A DNA stretch of 6,551 nucleotides. Origin: Oscillospiraceae bacterium. Its GTDB lineage: Bacteria; Bacillota_A; Clostridia; Oscillospirales; JAAYXM01. Of this stretch, positions 1 to 5,910 are shown one piece after another; the stretch's first letter is position 1; each line of letters opens with the position of its first letter. Below the pieces are notes generated by a model, which saw only the letters and a list, made by a program, of their open reading frames with translations, searched no databases and was not told the origin of the DNA. The stretch lies in contig JAFQVE010000408.1 of assembly GCA_017408185.1 (NCBI GenBank), forward strand, positions 1 to 6,551, read 5' to 3'. A program made the translations under genes and the position numbers.

Positions 1-314
1 GCGGAAGCTTTGAGCCCGATGATGAGCAGATGATGATGTCATATGAAGATATCACCTCAGCGAAGGACGAGGATATTGTAACGGCACAGCTTACCGTATA
101 CGACGGCACAGCTTGTGTTTATGCCGAGGTCAGAAACCCGGTAAGCGGATATACGAACAGATATTGGGTTTCATATTCCACCGGACTTCTTGTCTTCGGA
201 CAAAGCCTGAACCGCGATGGAAAAGTAGTTTATTCCGTAACCTCAACGCAAACGGACATTTCCCCTCAGGATATGGAGACATTCCGTTTGCCTGACGGTA
301 GCTTGCCGTCTTAA
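1..314 (+). CDS. C-terminal fragment of an unrecognised protein (5' end outside window)
   Basis: The reading frame is open from the first base (first full codon at base 3) to a TAA at 312-314, giving about 103 residues of the C-terminus. An internal Met run (codons 30-38) could be mistaken for a start, but the frame continues upstream and no ribosome binding site precedes it. The fragment is rich in beta-strand-like segments (TAQLTVYDG, CVYAEVRN, RYWVSYSTGLLV, KVVYSVTST) and ends with a motif of the type 'D..TFRLPDG'. Alternating strands with 'YW-SY-TGLLV' and a closing 'F-LP-G' resemble the C-terminal half of LolA/RseB-like lipoprotein-carrier folds often found in Clostridia lipoproteins. 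That is a resemblance only, since no N-terminal signal or lipobox can be checked here. The gene ends at a strong terminator and is convergent with the regulator, so it is probably unrelated to the sugar operon. Confidence 0.75.
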   Translation, partial: GSFEPDDEQMMMSYEDITSAKDEDIVTAQLTVYDGTACVYAEVRNPVSGYTNRYWVSYSTGLLVFGQSLNRDGKVVYSVTSTQTDISPQDMETFRLPDGSLPS

Positions 315-335
315 ACAACTCTATATAAAGATTCA

Positions 336-370
336 GGAAGCACAAGCTTAAAGCTCGTGCTTCCCTTTTT
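336..370 (+). terminator. Rho-independent terminator of the upstream gene, overlapping the 3' end of the AraC gene
   Basis: Arms 336-348 and 352-364 pair over 13 positions with one A-C mismatch (344/356) and a 3-base loop. The outer half reads GGAAGCAC against GTGCTTCC. A T5 run follows at 366-370. This is a textbook intrinsic terminator for the plus strand, 22 bp after the upstream stop codon. The 3' arm also encodes the last residues of the minus-strand AraC protein, whose stop codon is at 348-350. On the minus strand the stem is followed by CTGAATC rather than a T-run, so it should be weak or inactive in that direction. Confidence 0.85.
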
Positions 371-1178
371 GTTGCATTCTGTATTCGCTCGGTGCGACAC
401 CATACTTTTCCTTGAATTTTCTGCTGAAATAATGAATGCTGTTAAACCCGGTTTGTATTGCTATTTCCAGGACAGACGAGTCAGTCGCGGTCAGAATACT
501 CTGCGCCTTTTCAAGCCGGACATTATTTACATATTTCATCGGAGACATCCCCCAGAATTCCCTGAAGCGTTTGACAAAATACGTCTTGCTGAAATGCGCC
601 TCTCCCGCAAGTTCATCAAGCGTTATTTCCTTATCGGAATGTTTTTCTATGTAATCACGAAGCTTAAGTATTATAATATCAATATCACGCGTTTCTTCCT
701 CTTCGGCATCAAGATGTATATAGCTTACAAGGCGTGTCTGCGGTATCCTCCTTTTCCCTATAAGATTTTCACAAGCTCTTACAAAAAAGAAAACCAATCC
801 TGCATCAACGGCGCAATTACAAAACTCATCCTTCACAAAGCCTTCTTCAACTGTTTTTAACAGTAGCTTTGTCATAAATGAATCTCCGGCAATTAAGAAC
901 ACATGCGGCAAGCTTTTCAGCTTATCCGCAAAATTACCGTAGGCATAAAATTTAAACTCGATCACCTCGAGGCTGTCAGTACTTTCAAAGCCATGCGACA
1001 CTCCCGGCGCGGCAAGGTATACCTTTCCCATTTCCATAGCATATTCTTTTCCGGAAAGGGTTATTATCCCCTTTCCCGCCTTGCAGTATATCATCTGAAA
1101 GAACTTATGCGTGTGCTGTACAGGCGGTAAAGCTTTATCCACGATATGATCTGAAATCCAAAATACATGTATATCCAT
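348..1178 (-). CDS. AraC family transcriptional regulator with N-terminal cupin sensor domain
   Basis: 276 residues, a usual length for two-domain AraC regulators. Residues about 15-85 form a cupin-like sugar-sensing domain: QHTHKFFQMIY with H22 and H24, then the GKG turn at 35-37 and the 'AAPGVSHGFE' strand near 56-65. Residues about 170-270 are the paired helix-turn-helix DNA-binding domain: 'ITLDELAGEAHFSKTYFVKR' (185-204) and the second helix with the family signature 'IAIQTGFNSIHYFSRKFK' (239-256), then G-x-x-P-S-E-Y-R. An in-frame TTG at 1184 lies only 1 base from the GGGGG ribosome binding site, whereas the ATG at 1178 has 7-base spacing, so the ATG was chosen. The gene is divergent from the GH1-led operon and is therefore the likely regulator (usually activator) of that operon, responding to a pathway sugar. 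The ligand cannot be read from sequence. Its 3' end is embedded in the terminator hairpin of the convergent neighbour. Confidence 0.95.
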   Translation of the reverse strand: MDIHVFWISDHIVDKALPPVQHTHKFFQMIYCKAGKGIITLSGKEYAMEMGKVYLAAPGVSHGFESTDSLEVIEFKFYAYGNFADKLKSLPHVFLIAGDSFMTKLLLKTVEEGFVKDEFCNCAVDAGLVFFFVRACENLIGKRRIPQTRLVSYIHLDAEEEETRDIDIIILKLRDYIEKHSDKEITLDELAGEAHFSKTYFVKRFREFWGMSPMKYVNNVRLEKAQSILTATDSSVLEIAIQTGFNSIHYFSRKFKEKYGVAPSEYRMQQKGKHEL

Positions 1179-1185
1179 ATTCAAG

Positions 1186-1194
1186 CCCCCTTTT
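1186..1194 (-). promoter_or_regulatory. Ribosome binding site deciding the AraC start
   Basis: The minus strand reads AAAAGGGGG, then 7 bases, then ATG at 1178. It lies 1 base from the in-frame TTG at 1184, too close for initiation. The site therefore supports the ATG start and shortens the longest reading frame by two codons. Confidence 0.7.
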
Positions 1195-1204
1195 TCGCAC
1201 CTTA

Positions 1205-1233
1205 ATTATAAATCAACTCCGCTAATAATTCAA
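1205..1233 (-). promoter_or_regulatory. Sigma-70 type promoter for the AraC regulator gene
   Basis: On the minus strand the -35 box TTGAAT (1233-1228) and a consensus -10 box TATAAT (1210-1205) are separated by exactly 17 bp. The predicted start of transcription is near 1198, giving a leader of about 20 bases that contains the ribosome binding site. The match is strong enough for steady expression of the regulator. The first copy of the direct repeat (1245-1255) lies just upstream of its -35 box, so autoregulation is possible. Confidence 0.75.
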
Positions 1234-1244
1234 TACAAAAAATA

Positions 1245-1255
1245 ATTTTGTGCAA
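1245..1255 (+). repeat. Direct repeat ATTTTGTGCAA, copy 1 (candidate operator)
   Basis: An 11-bp sequence recurs exactly at 1369-1379, in the same intergenic region and orientation. This copy sits between the two divergent promoters: 12 bp upstream of the regulator's -35 box and about 60-70 bp upstream of the predicted operon transcription start. That is a normal position for an AraC-family activator site. Binding is inferred, not shown. Confidence 0.45.
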
Positions 1256-1284
1256 ATATGCTGCGTAGTGAATAATTTTCTCTA

Positions 1285-1313
1285 AATACAGCACAACAAA
1301 AGCGTGATATTAT
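1285..1313 (+). promoter_or_regulatory. Candidate promoter of the sugar operon (extended -10)
   Basis: An extended -10 element TG-A-TATTAT lies at 1305-1313, with a poor -35 hexamer AATACA at 1285-1290 and 17-bp spacing. A weak -35 plus extended -10 is what an activator-dependent promoter often looks like, fitting the divergent AraC gene. It would give a leader of about 90 bases. An alternative pair, TTGTGC (1248-1253) with AATAAT (1271-1276), also at 17 bp, cannot be excluded and would overlap the first direct repeat. Confidence 0.4.
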
Positions 1314-1316
1314 TAA

Positions 1317-1334
1317 GACAACGATGTTATTGTC
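1317..1334. repeat. Small dyad GACAA-N8-TTGTC at the predicted operon transcription start
   Basis: Perfect 5-bp arms at 1317-1321 and 1330-1334 flank an 8-base centre, immediately downstream of the candidate -10 box. It could be a repressor half-site pair or a weak leader hairpin. The arms are short enough that chance is a fair explanation. Confidence 0.25.
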
Positions 1335-1368
1335 ACGTCTCAGTTTCGGAACACATCTGCCGAACGCC

Positions 1369-1379
1369 ATTTTGTGCAA
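1369..1379 (+). repeat. Direct repeat ATTTTGTGCAA, copy 2 (candidate operator or leader element)
   Basis: Exact second copy of the 11-bp repeat, 124 bp downstream of the first and about 18 bases before the GH1 ribosome binding site. It overlaps a short dyad TTTGT-GCA-ACAAA (1371-1383). If the operon promoter is at 1285-1313, this copy lies in the transcribed leader, a possible looping or roadblock site. Confidence 0.4.
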
Positions 1380-1409
1380 CAAACCAATAAAAGAACAGGA
1401 GTAATTTGT

Positions 1410-2768
1410 ATGGGGTTCAAAAAAGACTTTGTGTGGGGCGTCGCCACCTCCGCATACCAGATTGAAGGCGCATATAACGAAGACGGGAAAGGTCTTAATG
1501 TCTGGGATGTTTTCTCGCACGAGCCCGGCAACATTGCAAACAACGATACCGGAGATATTGCTTGTGACCATTATCACCGTTTCAAGGAAGATGTCGCGCT
1601 GATGCGAGAACTCGGCATAAAGGCTTACCGCTTTTCACTTTCATGGTCACGCATCTTTCCGAATGGAACCGGAAAGATCAATGAAAAAGGCGCAAAATTT
1701 TATTCCGACCTCATCGACGAGCTGTTAAAAAACGGAATTGAGCCTTATATAACACTGTTTCACTGGGATTATCCGTATGCTCTCCACAAAAAGGGCGGAT
1801 GGTTAAACGACGAAAGCATAAAATGGTTTGCAGACTACGCCGCAAAGGTATCAGAGCTTTATTCTGACCGCGTTAAATATTTCATCACCCTCAACGAGCC
1901 GCAGTGCTTTGTCGGGCTCGGACATTTGGAGGGCGGTGATGCGCCGGGGCTGCAGGTTTCATACAAAGATGCTTTCCGAATATGCCATAATGTTTTGAAA
2001 GCGCACGGTGCCGCGGTTATTGAACTGCGGAAAAACGCTAAACAACCCATTAAAATAGGATATGCACCCACCTGCACCGCAAGATATCCCGCAACAGAAA
2101 GCGCAGAGGATATCAAGGCTGCGCACAAATCATATTTTACTTGTCCTCCGCTTGACCGGGATGTTATGTGGAATGTATCCTGGTGGAGCGATCCTGTGAT
2201 ATTGGGAAAATATCCGGAAGACGGACTTGAGTTATACAAGGAATATCTCCCCGAAATAACAGAAGAAGATATGACGCTTATAAGCCAGCCGCTTGATTTT
2301 TATGCGCAGAATATCTATAACGGCAAAGAGGTCAGGCGAGGTGCCGACGGCGAGCCGGAGTATGTCCCCAATTATCCCGGGTTTCCGAAAACCGGAAACG
2401 GATGGCCGGTTACTCCCGAATGTATGCGCTGGGCACCGAGGTTTTTATACGAACGCTACAAACTTCCGATTTACATTACCGAAAACGGAATGTCAGCCCC
2501 CGATGTTATCTCACTTGATGGCATGGTACACGACGCTGAACGCATCGACTTTTTAAACCGTTATCTCATCGAGCTTGAAAAAGCAGCGGATGAAGGCGCA
2601 GACCTCGGCGGATATTTTCTGTGGTCGTTCCTTGATAATTTCGAATGGCGACACGGATACAACTCGCGCTTCGGTATTGTATTTGTTGATTACAACACGC
2701 AGAAAAGAATTCCGAAGAATTCGGCGTATTGGTACAAATCGTGGATAAAAAATCACAACAAAACATAA
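1410..2768 (+). CDS. Glycoside hydrolase family 1 beta-glucosidase, cytoplasmic
   Basis: 452 residues, the usual single-domain GH1 length; a (beta/alpha)8 retaining enzyme that hydrolyses beta-linked glucose or related sugars from the non-reducing end. Visible family landmarks: SAYQIEG with Q18, the N-terminal GH1 signature; HWD at 118-120; TLNEP with acid/base E163; IYITENG with nucleophile E358; and LWSFLDNFEW with W405, E412 and W413, which bind the terminal sugar. The segment after E412-W413 reads RHGYNSRFGI and lacks the Ser-x-Lys-Tyr phosphate-binding pattern of 6-phospho-beta-glucosidases, so a non-phosphorylated substrate is likely. The start at 1410 has AGGAG (1397-1401) 8 bases upstream; an upstream in-frame ATG at 1374 lacks a site and lies in the second direct repeat. 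No signal peptide is visible. It is the first gene of a four-gene operon divergent from the AraC regulator. The exact sugar specificity (glucoside, galactoside, fucoside) cannot be read. Confidence 0.96.
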   Translation: MGFKKDFVWGVATSAYQIEGAYNEDGKGLNVWDVFSHEPGNIANNDTGDIACDHYHRFKEDVALMRELGIKAYRFSLSWSRIFPNGTGKINEKGAKFYSDLIDELLKNGIEPYITLFHWDYPYALHKKGGWLNDESIKWFADYAAKVSELYSDRVKYFITLNEPQCFVGLGHLEGGDAPGLQVSYKDAFRICHNVLKAHGAAVIELRKNAKQPIKIGYAPTCTARYPATESAEDIKAAHKSYFTCPPLDRDVMWNVSWWSDPVILGKYPEDGLELYKEYLPEITEEDMTLISQPLDFYAQNIYNGKEVRRGADGEPEYVPNYPGFPKTGNGWPVTPECMRWAPRFLYERYKLPIYITENGMSAPDVISLDGMVHDAERIDFLNRYLIELEKAADEGADLGGYFLWSFLDNFEWRHGYNSRFGIVFVDYNTQKRIPKNSAYWYKSWIKNHNKT

Positions 2769-2797
2769 AAGGGAAAAGGAGAAAGGAGAAAGACAAA

Positions 2798-4696
2798 ATG
2801 TTTGAAAGAGCAAAAAGCGAAGACAAATTACTCGTTGGCGTAAGAGTTGGCGGCAGATGCACGGCAAAGGAAATTCTTGATGAAATATATCATTTCTGTT
2901 CATCACCGCTTGTAAATGTGTGTTACATTCTTGCACAGAGCGATGCAACCCGTGAGCAGTATCTGCAGTGGGCAGCCGCGCTGAAAGAAACAAAAACATA
3001 TTTCTTCATACACAATTACGGGGTGGATATTTCAAAGGAGCTTGCCGATAAGATAAGAGAAATTGCCGGAGAGCTTTATCTCGGGGCGTTTGCATGGAAG
3101 CTCAACGAATGGGGAACAAAATCCTCAACTGCGCCTTATTTCGTATATGACAGTGATTTCGGCGAAACAAACGAATCCTCTTGCTCATACGACAACACCT
3201 TCAAGGGCGAAGAAGAGATAGACGACCTCGAAGAAAGCTTTGCGCGGAACCGCAGGGTTATCAGAGAAAGACTTGACGAGTGCCAAAAAATACACGGCGG
3301 TATCGTTGCCGCTCACGAAGCGACAGCGCATATGAAGTATTTGTGCGAGGGCGGACAGAGAGTTGTTTTCGCCGAGCTTATGAATGCATATCTCGAAACG
3401 CAGGTTGCATGCGCAAGAGGCGCAACGCGCGGATATAAAAACGAGGAGTGGGGCGCCAACATCGCCCACGAATGGTACGGCGGTCTTGACAACGACGACC
3501 CGCTGAAGCTTAAGCGCTTAAAGCTTGTATACGATTACACCTATATATCCGGCGCAAGCTACATCTTCATCGAAAGCGGAGAGCAGAATATACGCAGCTA
3601 CGGAGTTTATCACCCCGAGGAACACGAAATTCCGCAGACCTACAAGAAAACCCGTGAGGATTTCGTGAAAAACACAAAGGACGATATCCGCCCTTCCTGC
3701 GGCCCGCTCTGTAAGGTCGGCATAATCCACGGAAACCTCGACCCGTATGCCGGCTTCGGAACATCCTCGCTTATGTATCACAGAAGGAATGAGGACTGGA
3801 CGGTAAAATCCCCCGAGCACAGCTGGGAGCTTCTCAAAAAAGTAAAAAAGAGCATGCAATGGCACGAGCCGATTGATTTCGGCGAATATTCACTTTCAAA
3901 CGCCCCTGCATACGGTGCATACGACGTTGTTCCGATAGAGAGCGATGTTGATGTTCTTTCAAGGTATGAGTATCTCATGTTCCTCGGCTGGAACACAATG
4001 ACTGAGGAGATTTACGAAAAACTCAAGGAGTATGTAAAGCACGGCGGCAAGCTTCTCCTTTCCGCGGCGCACCTTAATACGAACACAAAACGCGACGGAA
4101 AATTTATTCCTTTACGCGACGGTAAGCTTTCCGAATTCCTTGGCTGTGATATCACAGGAAGCGTGCGGCGTGACAGCGGCGTAAAATTTCTGAATAATAC
4201 GATGCTTTCTGATGTCCACTACCCTGCAGCCGCAACACGCGAAGCAACCGACAAACACGTTGACCAGCTGCTCTGCTCCGGCTATACCGATTTTGCAACA
4301 CTTGATATCACGAGCGCAACTCCGGTTGCATACAGCAACAACACATACCAGCTTCTTGATGACGATACTCCTCTTCTCGTTGAAAACAAATACGGCGACG
4401 GCGTGGTAAGCTTTGTAACGGCAATTCAGTATCCCGGCGCACCCGAGGTAAGAAATCTTTATTCCTATATAATGAAGGCGCAGATGACGGCAAGCCACAG
4501 AGGCTGTGATGTACACGTTATCGCCGGAGATAAAATTGAGTTTACAGTGTACGACGCAGGAGACGGCAAGAAAAAGCTTTATCTTCTCAATACCGATTAT
4601 ACTCTCCCGAACACGGTAATTATCAAAACCGCCAAAGAAGAAAAGACCATAACGCTGGCTTCTCTCGAAAGAAAAGAAATTACAGTAAATGTTTAA
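2798..4696 (+). CDS. Putative glycoside hydrolase with GH42-like architecture (TIM barrel plus trimerisation-type domain)
   Basis: 632 residues, cytoplasmic by absence of a signal peptide. Residues about 10-300 look like a TIM barrel: strand-like segments LLVGVRVGG (11-19), VNVCYILAQ (39-47), KTYFFIHNYG (66-75), LYLGAFAW (93-100), GGIVAAHEA (167-175), RVVFAELM (188-195), ANIAHEWYGG (220-229), SYIFIESGE (254-262). Residues about 305-560 resemble the GATase-like trimerisation domain of GH42 beta-galactosidases, with YEYLMFLGWN (390-399), HGGKLLLSAA (415-424), then 'GKLSEFLGC' (442-450). Residues about 570-632 form a small C-terminal beta domain. Conserved-looking acids at strand ends are E104 (in LNEW), E174, E193, E225 and E259. 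E259 is the best nucleophile candidate and E104 or E174 a possible acid/base; this is inference. The classical GH42 catalytic motifs are not evident, so no CAZy family is assigned; a GH164-like relative is conceivable. The start at 2798 has AGGAG 9 bases upstream; a frame extension to 2729 would overlap GH1 and is rejected. The gap to GH1 is 29 bp. Confidence 0.75.
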   Translation: MFERAKSEDKLLVGVRVGGRCTAKEILDEIYHFCSSPLVNVCYILAQSDATREQYLQWAAALKETKTYFFIHNYGVDISKELADKIREIAGELYLGAFAWKLNEWGTKSSTAPYFVYDSDFGETNESSCSYDNTFKGEEEIDDLEESFARNRRVIRERLDECQKIHGGIVAAHEATAHMKYLCEGGQRVVFAELMNAYLETQVACARGATRGYKNEEWGANIAHEWYGGLDNDDPLKLKRLKLVYDYTYISGASYIFIESGEQNIRSYGVYHPEEHEIPQTYKKTREDFVKNTKDDIRPSCGPLCKVGIIHGNLDPYAGFGTSSLMYHRRNEDWTVKSPEHSWELLKKVKKSMQWHEPIDFGEYSLSNAPAYGAYDVVPIESDVDVLSRYEYLMFLGWNTMTEEIYEKLKEYVKHGGKLLLSAAHLNTNTKRDGKFIPLRDGKLSEFLGCDITGSVRRDSGVKFLNNTMLSDVHYPAAATREATDKHVDQLLCSGYTDFATLDITSATPVAYSNNTYQLLDDDTPLLVENKYGDGVVSFVTAIQYPGAPEVRNLYSYIMKAQMTASHRGCDVHVIAGDKIEFTVYDAGDGKKKLYLLNTDYTLPNTVIIKTAKEEKTITLASLERKEITVNV

Positions 4697-4715
4697 TAAA
4701 GGAAAGGTGAAAGAA

Positions 4716-5882
4716 ATGGAAAAGGCAATAATAGGAATTATAGGATGCGGCGCAATTGCGCAGGGCACTCATCTCAAAAACGCATATGCAAATCCGAGAA
4801 TACACGTCAAATGGTGTTGTGACCTTGCAGACGAAAATCTCCGGTATGTAAAGGACACATACAGCTGTGAGAATCTTACCAAGGATTACAAAGAGGTTCT
4901 TGCAGACGACGAGGTGCAGGGCGTTCTCATTCTCACCGTTCACAACGTACGCGAGGAAATCATCCGTGCCGCAGCATATGCAGGTAAGGCAATTTACGTT
5001 GAAAAACCGATGAGCTTAACTCCCCGCGAATCGTATGACATTATGAAAATAATTAAAGACACCGGCGTCAAATTCGTTGTCGGCTTCAACAGACGTTGTG
5101 CACCTATCGTTGAGGATGCCAAGGCTCTGCTTGAAGATCAGAAAAAGAATCCGAAGGATGCCCCATGGAGATACAAGCGCTACGGCGAGGCGTTTAAAAT
5201 TCCCGAAGAAGAAGCAACTATGATGTTTATCCGCATAAACGATGACAGCGCCTCATATAAAAAATACGGTCTTGACGAATACGTCGGCCAAGGCTCAATT
5301 ATCGGTGAGTTCTGTCACTTTTTCGACCTTGCCTGCCACATAATCGGCAAGGAGCCCGTAAAAATTTACACTGAGGGCTGGGCAAGAACAAATGCCTCCG
5401 TAACCGTTCTCTTTGAGGATAAATCCATCTGCACCATCTTCGATGCGTCAGGTGGAAGCTTTGACCACCCGAAGGAGCTTTTTGAAATATTCTATGGAGG
5501 GATGTCGCTCCAGCTCGACCACTTTCTCCAGCTCCGTGTCGGAGGCCGCGAGGATATTCACAAGAAAAATTATGACTTTATTGAGGACCCGTATCCGTAT
5601 ATAACCGAAGGTGAAGGCACAAACCTCTACATAAATAAGATGCGTGAGCGCAACCGTCTCAACACCGATTCAACTGTGCTTGCACGAAGTGAGGTAAATA
5701 AAGGGCACTACGATATGCTTGATCGCTTTGTCGACTGCATTCTTCATGATGCTCCATCACCGTGCGACGTGCTTGACGGTGCACGAGCAACACTTATGTG
5801 CTTAAAGGCGCGTGAGTCTGCCCGTCTCGGACTCCCCGTCAAGATTTCAATTGACGAATACGATTACATCATCGCCGATTAA
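4716..5882 (+). CDS. Gfo/Idh/MocA family NAD(P)-dependent sugar oxidoreductase
   Basis: 388 residues. The N-terminal Rossmann fold (about 1-120) shows the dinucleotide motif G7-x-x-G10-x-G12-x-x-A15, followed by the family EKP triad at 96-98 with catalytic Lys97. The C-terminal alpha/beta substrate domain carries VGFNRR (122-127) and the motif GEFCHFFDLACHIIG (197-211), where H201 is the expected catalytic His and D204 follows; E198 stands where many relatives have Asp or Gly. Members oxidise a secondary hydroxyl of sugars or polyols, and some use transient oxidation for epimerisation or glycoside cleavage (GH109-type). The substrate is unknown. The start at 4716 has GGAAAGG (4701-4707) 8 bases upstream; an ATG at 4689 overlaps the previous stop and has no site. 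It is 19 bp after the GH42-like gene, strong evidence of co-transcription. No Tat or other signal is visible, so it is cytoplasmic. Confidence 0.92.
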   Translation: MEKAIIGIIGCGAIAQGTHLKNAYANPRIHVKWCCDLADENLRYVKDTYSCENLTKDYKEVLADDEVQGVLILTVHNVREEIIRAAAYAGKAIYVEKPMSLTPRESYDIMKIIKDTGVKFVVGFNRRCAPIVEDAKALLEDQKKNPKDAPWRYKRYGEAFKIPEEEATMMFIRINDDSASYKKYGLDEYVGQGSIIGEFCHFFDLACHIIGKEPVKIYTEGWARTNASVTVLFEDKSICTIFDASGGSFDHPKELFEIFYGGMSLQLDHFLQLRVGGREDIHKKNYDFIEDPYPYITEGEGTNLYINKMRERNRLNTDSTVLARSEVNKGHYDMLDRFVDCILHDAPSPCDVLDGARATLMCLKARESARLGLPVKISIDEYDYIIAD

Positions 5883-5910
5883 GAGGCAAGCAGAAAAGGA
5901 GACAACTAAA

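Noticed and set aside
357..860. 167-residue plus-strand open frame opposite the AraC gene
   Set aside because: It is the antisense shadow of the clear AraC coding sequence, begins inside the terminator region and resembles no protein family.
1374..1409. Upstream in-frame ATG extending the GH1 protein by 12 residues
   Set aside because: No ribosome binding site precedes it and it lies within the repeat element. The ATG at 1410 has AGGAG at good spacing and gives the normal GH1 N-terminus.
1230..1577. 115-residue minus-strand open frame across the intergenic region and GH1 start
   Set aside because: It overlaps the GH1 coding start and both promoters, and has no ribosome binding site or recognisable domain.
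2729..2797. In-frame extension of the GH42-like gene by 23 residues into the GH1 gene
   Set aside because: It overlaps GH1 coding sequence, has no ribosome binding site and encodes a Lys-rich tail derived from the intergenic Shine-Dalgarno tract. The ATG at 2798 is well supported.
3506..3526. Near-palindrome with a perfect 12-bp core TTAAGCGCTTAA inside the GH42-like gene
   Set aside because: It falls on the codons for Lys-Leu-Lys-Arg-Leu-Lys-Leu, where repeated AAG/CTT codons create the symmetry. It is internal to coding sequence with no T-run or promoter nearby.
4112..4768. 218-residue minus-strand open frame opposite the GH42-like gene
   Set aside because: It is antisense to a well-supported gene, with no family resemblance, cysteine- and phenylalanine-rich composition typical of a shadow frame, and no upstream signals.
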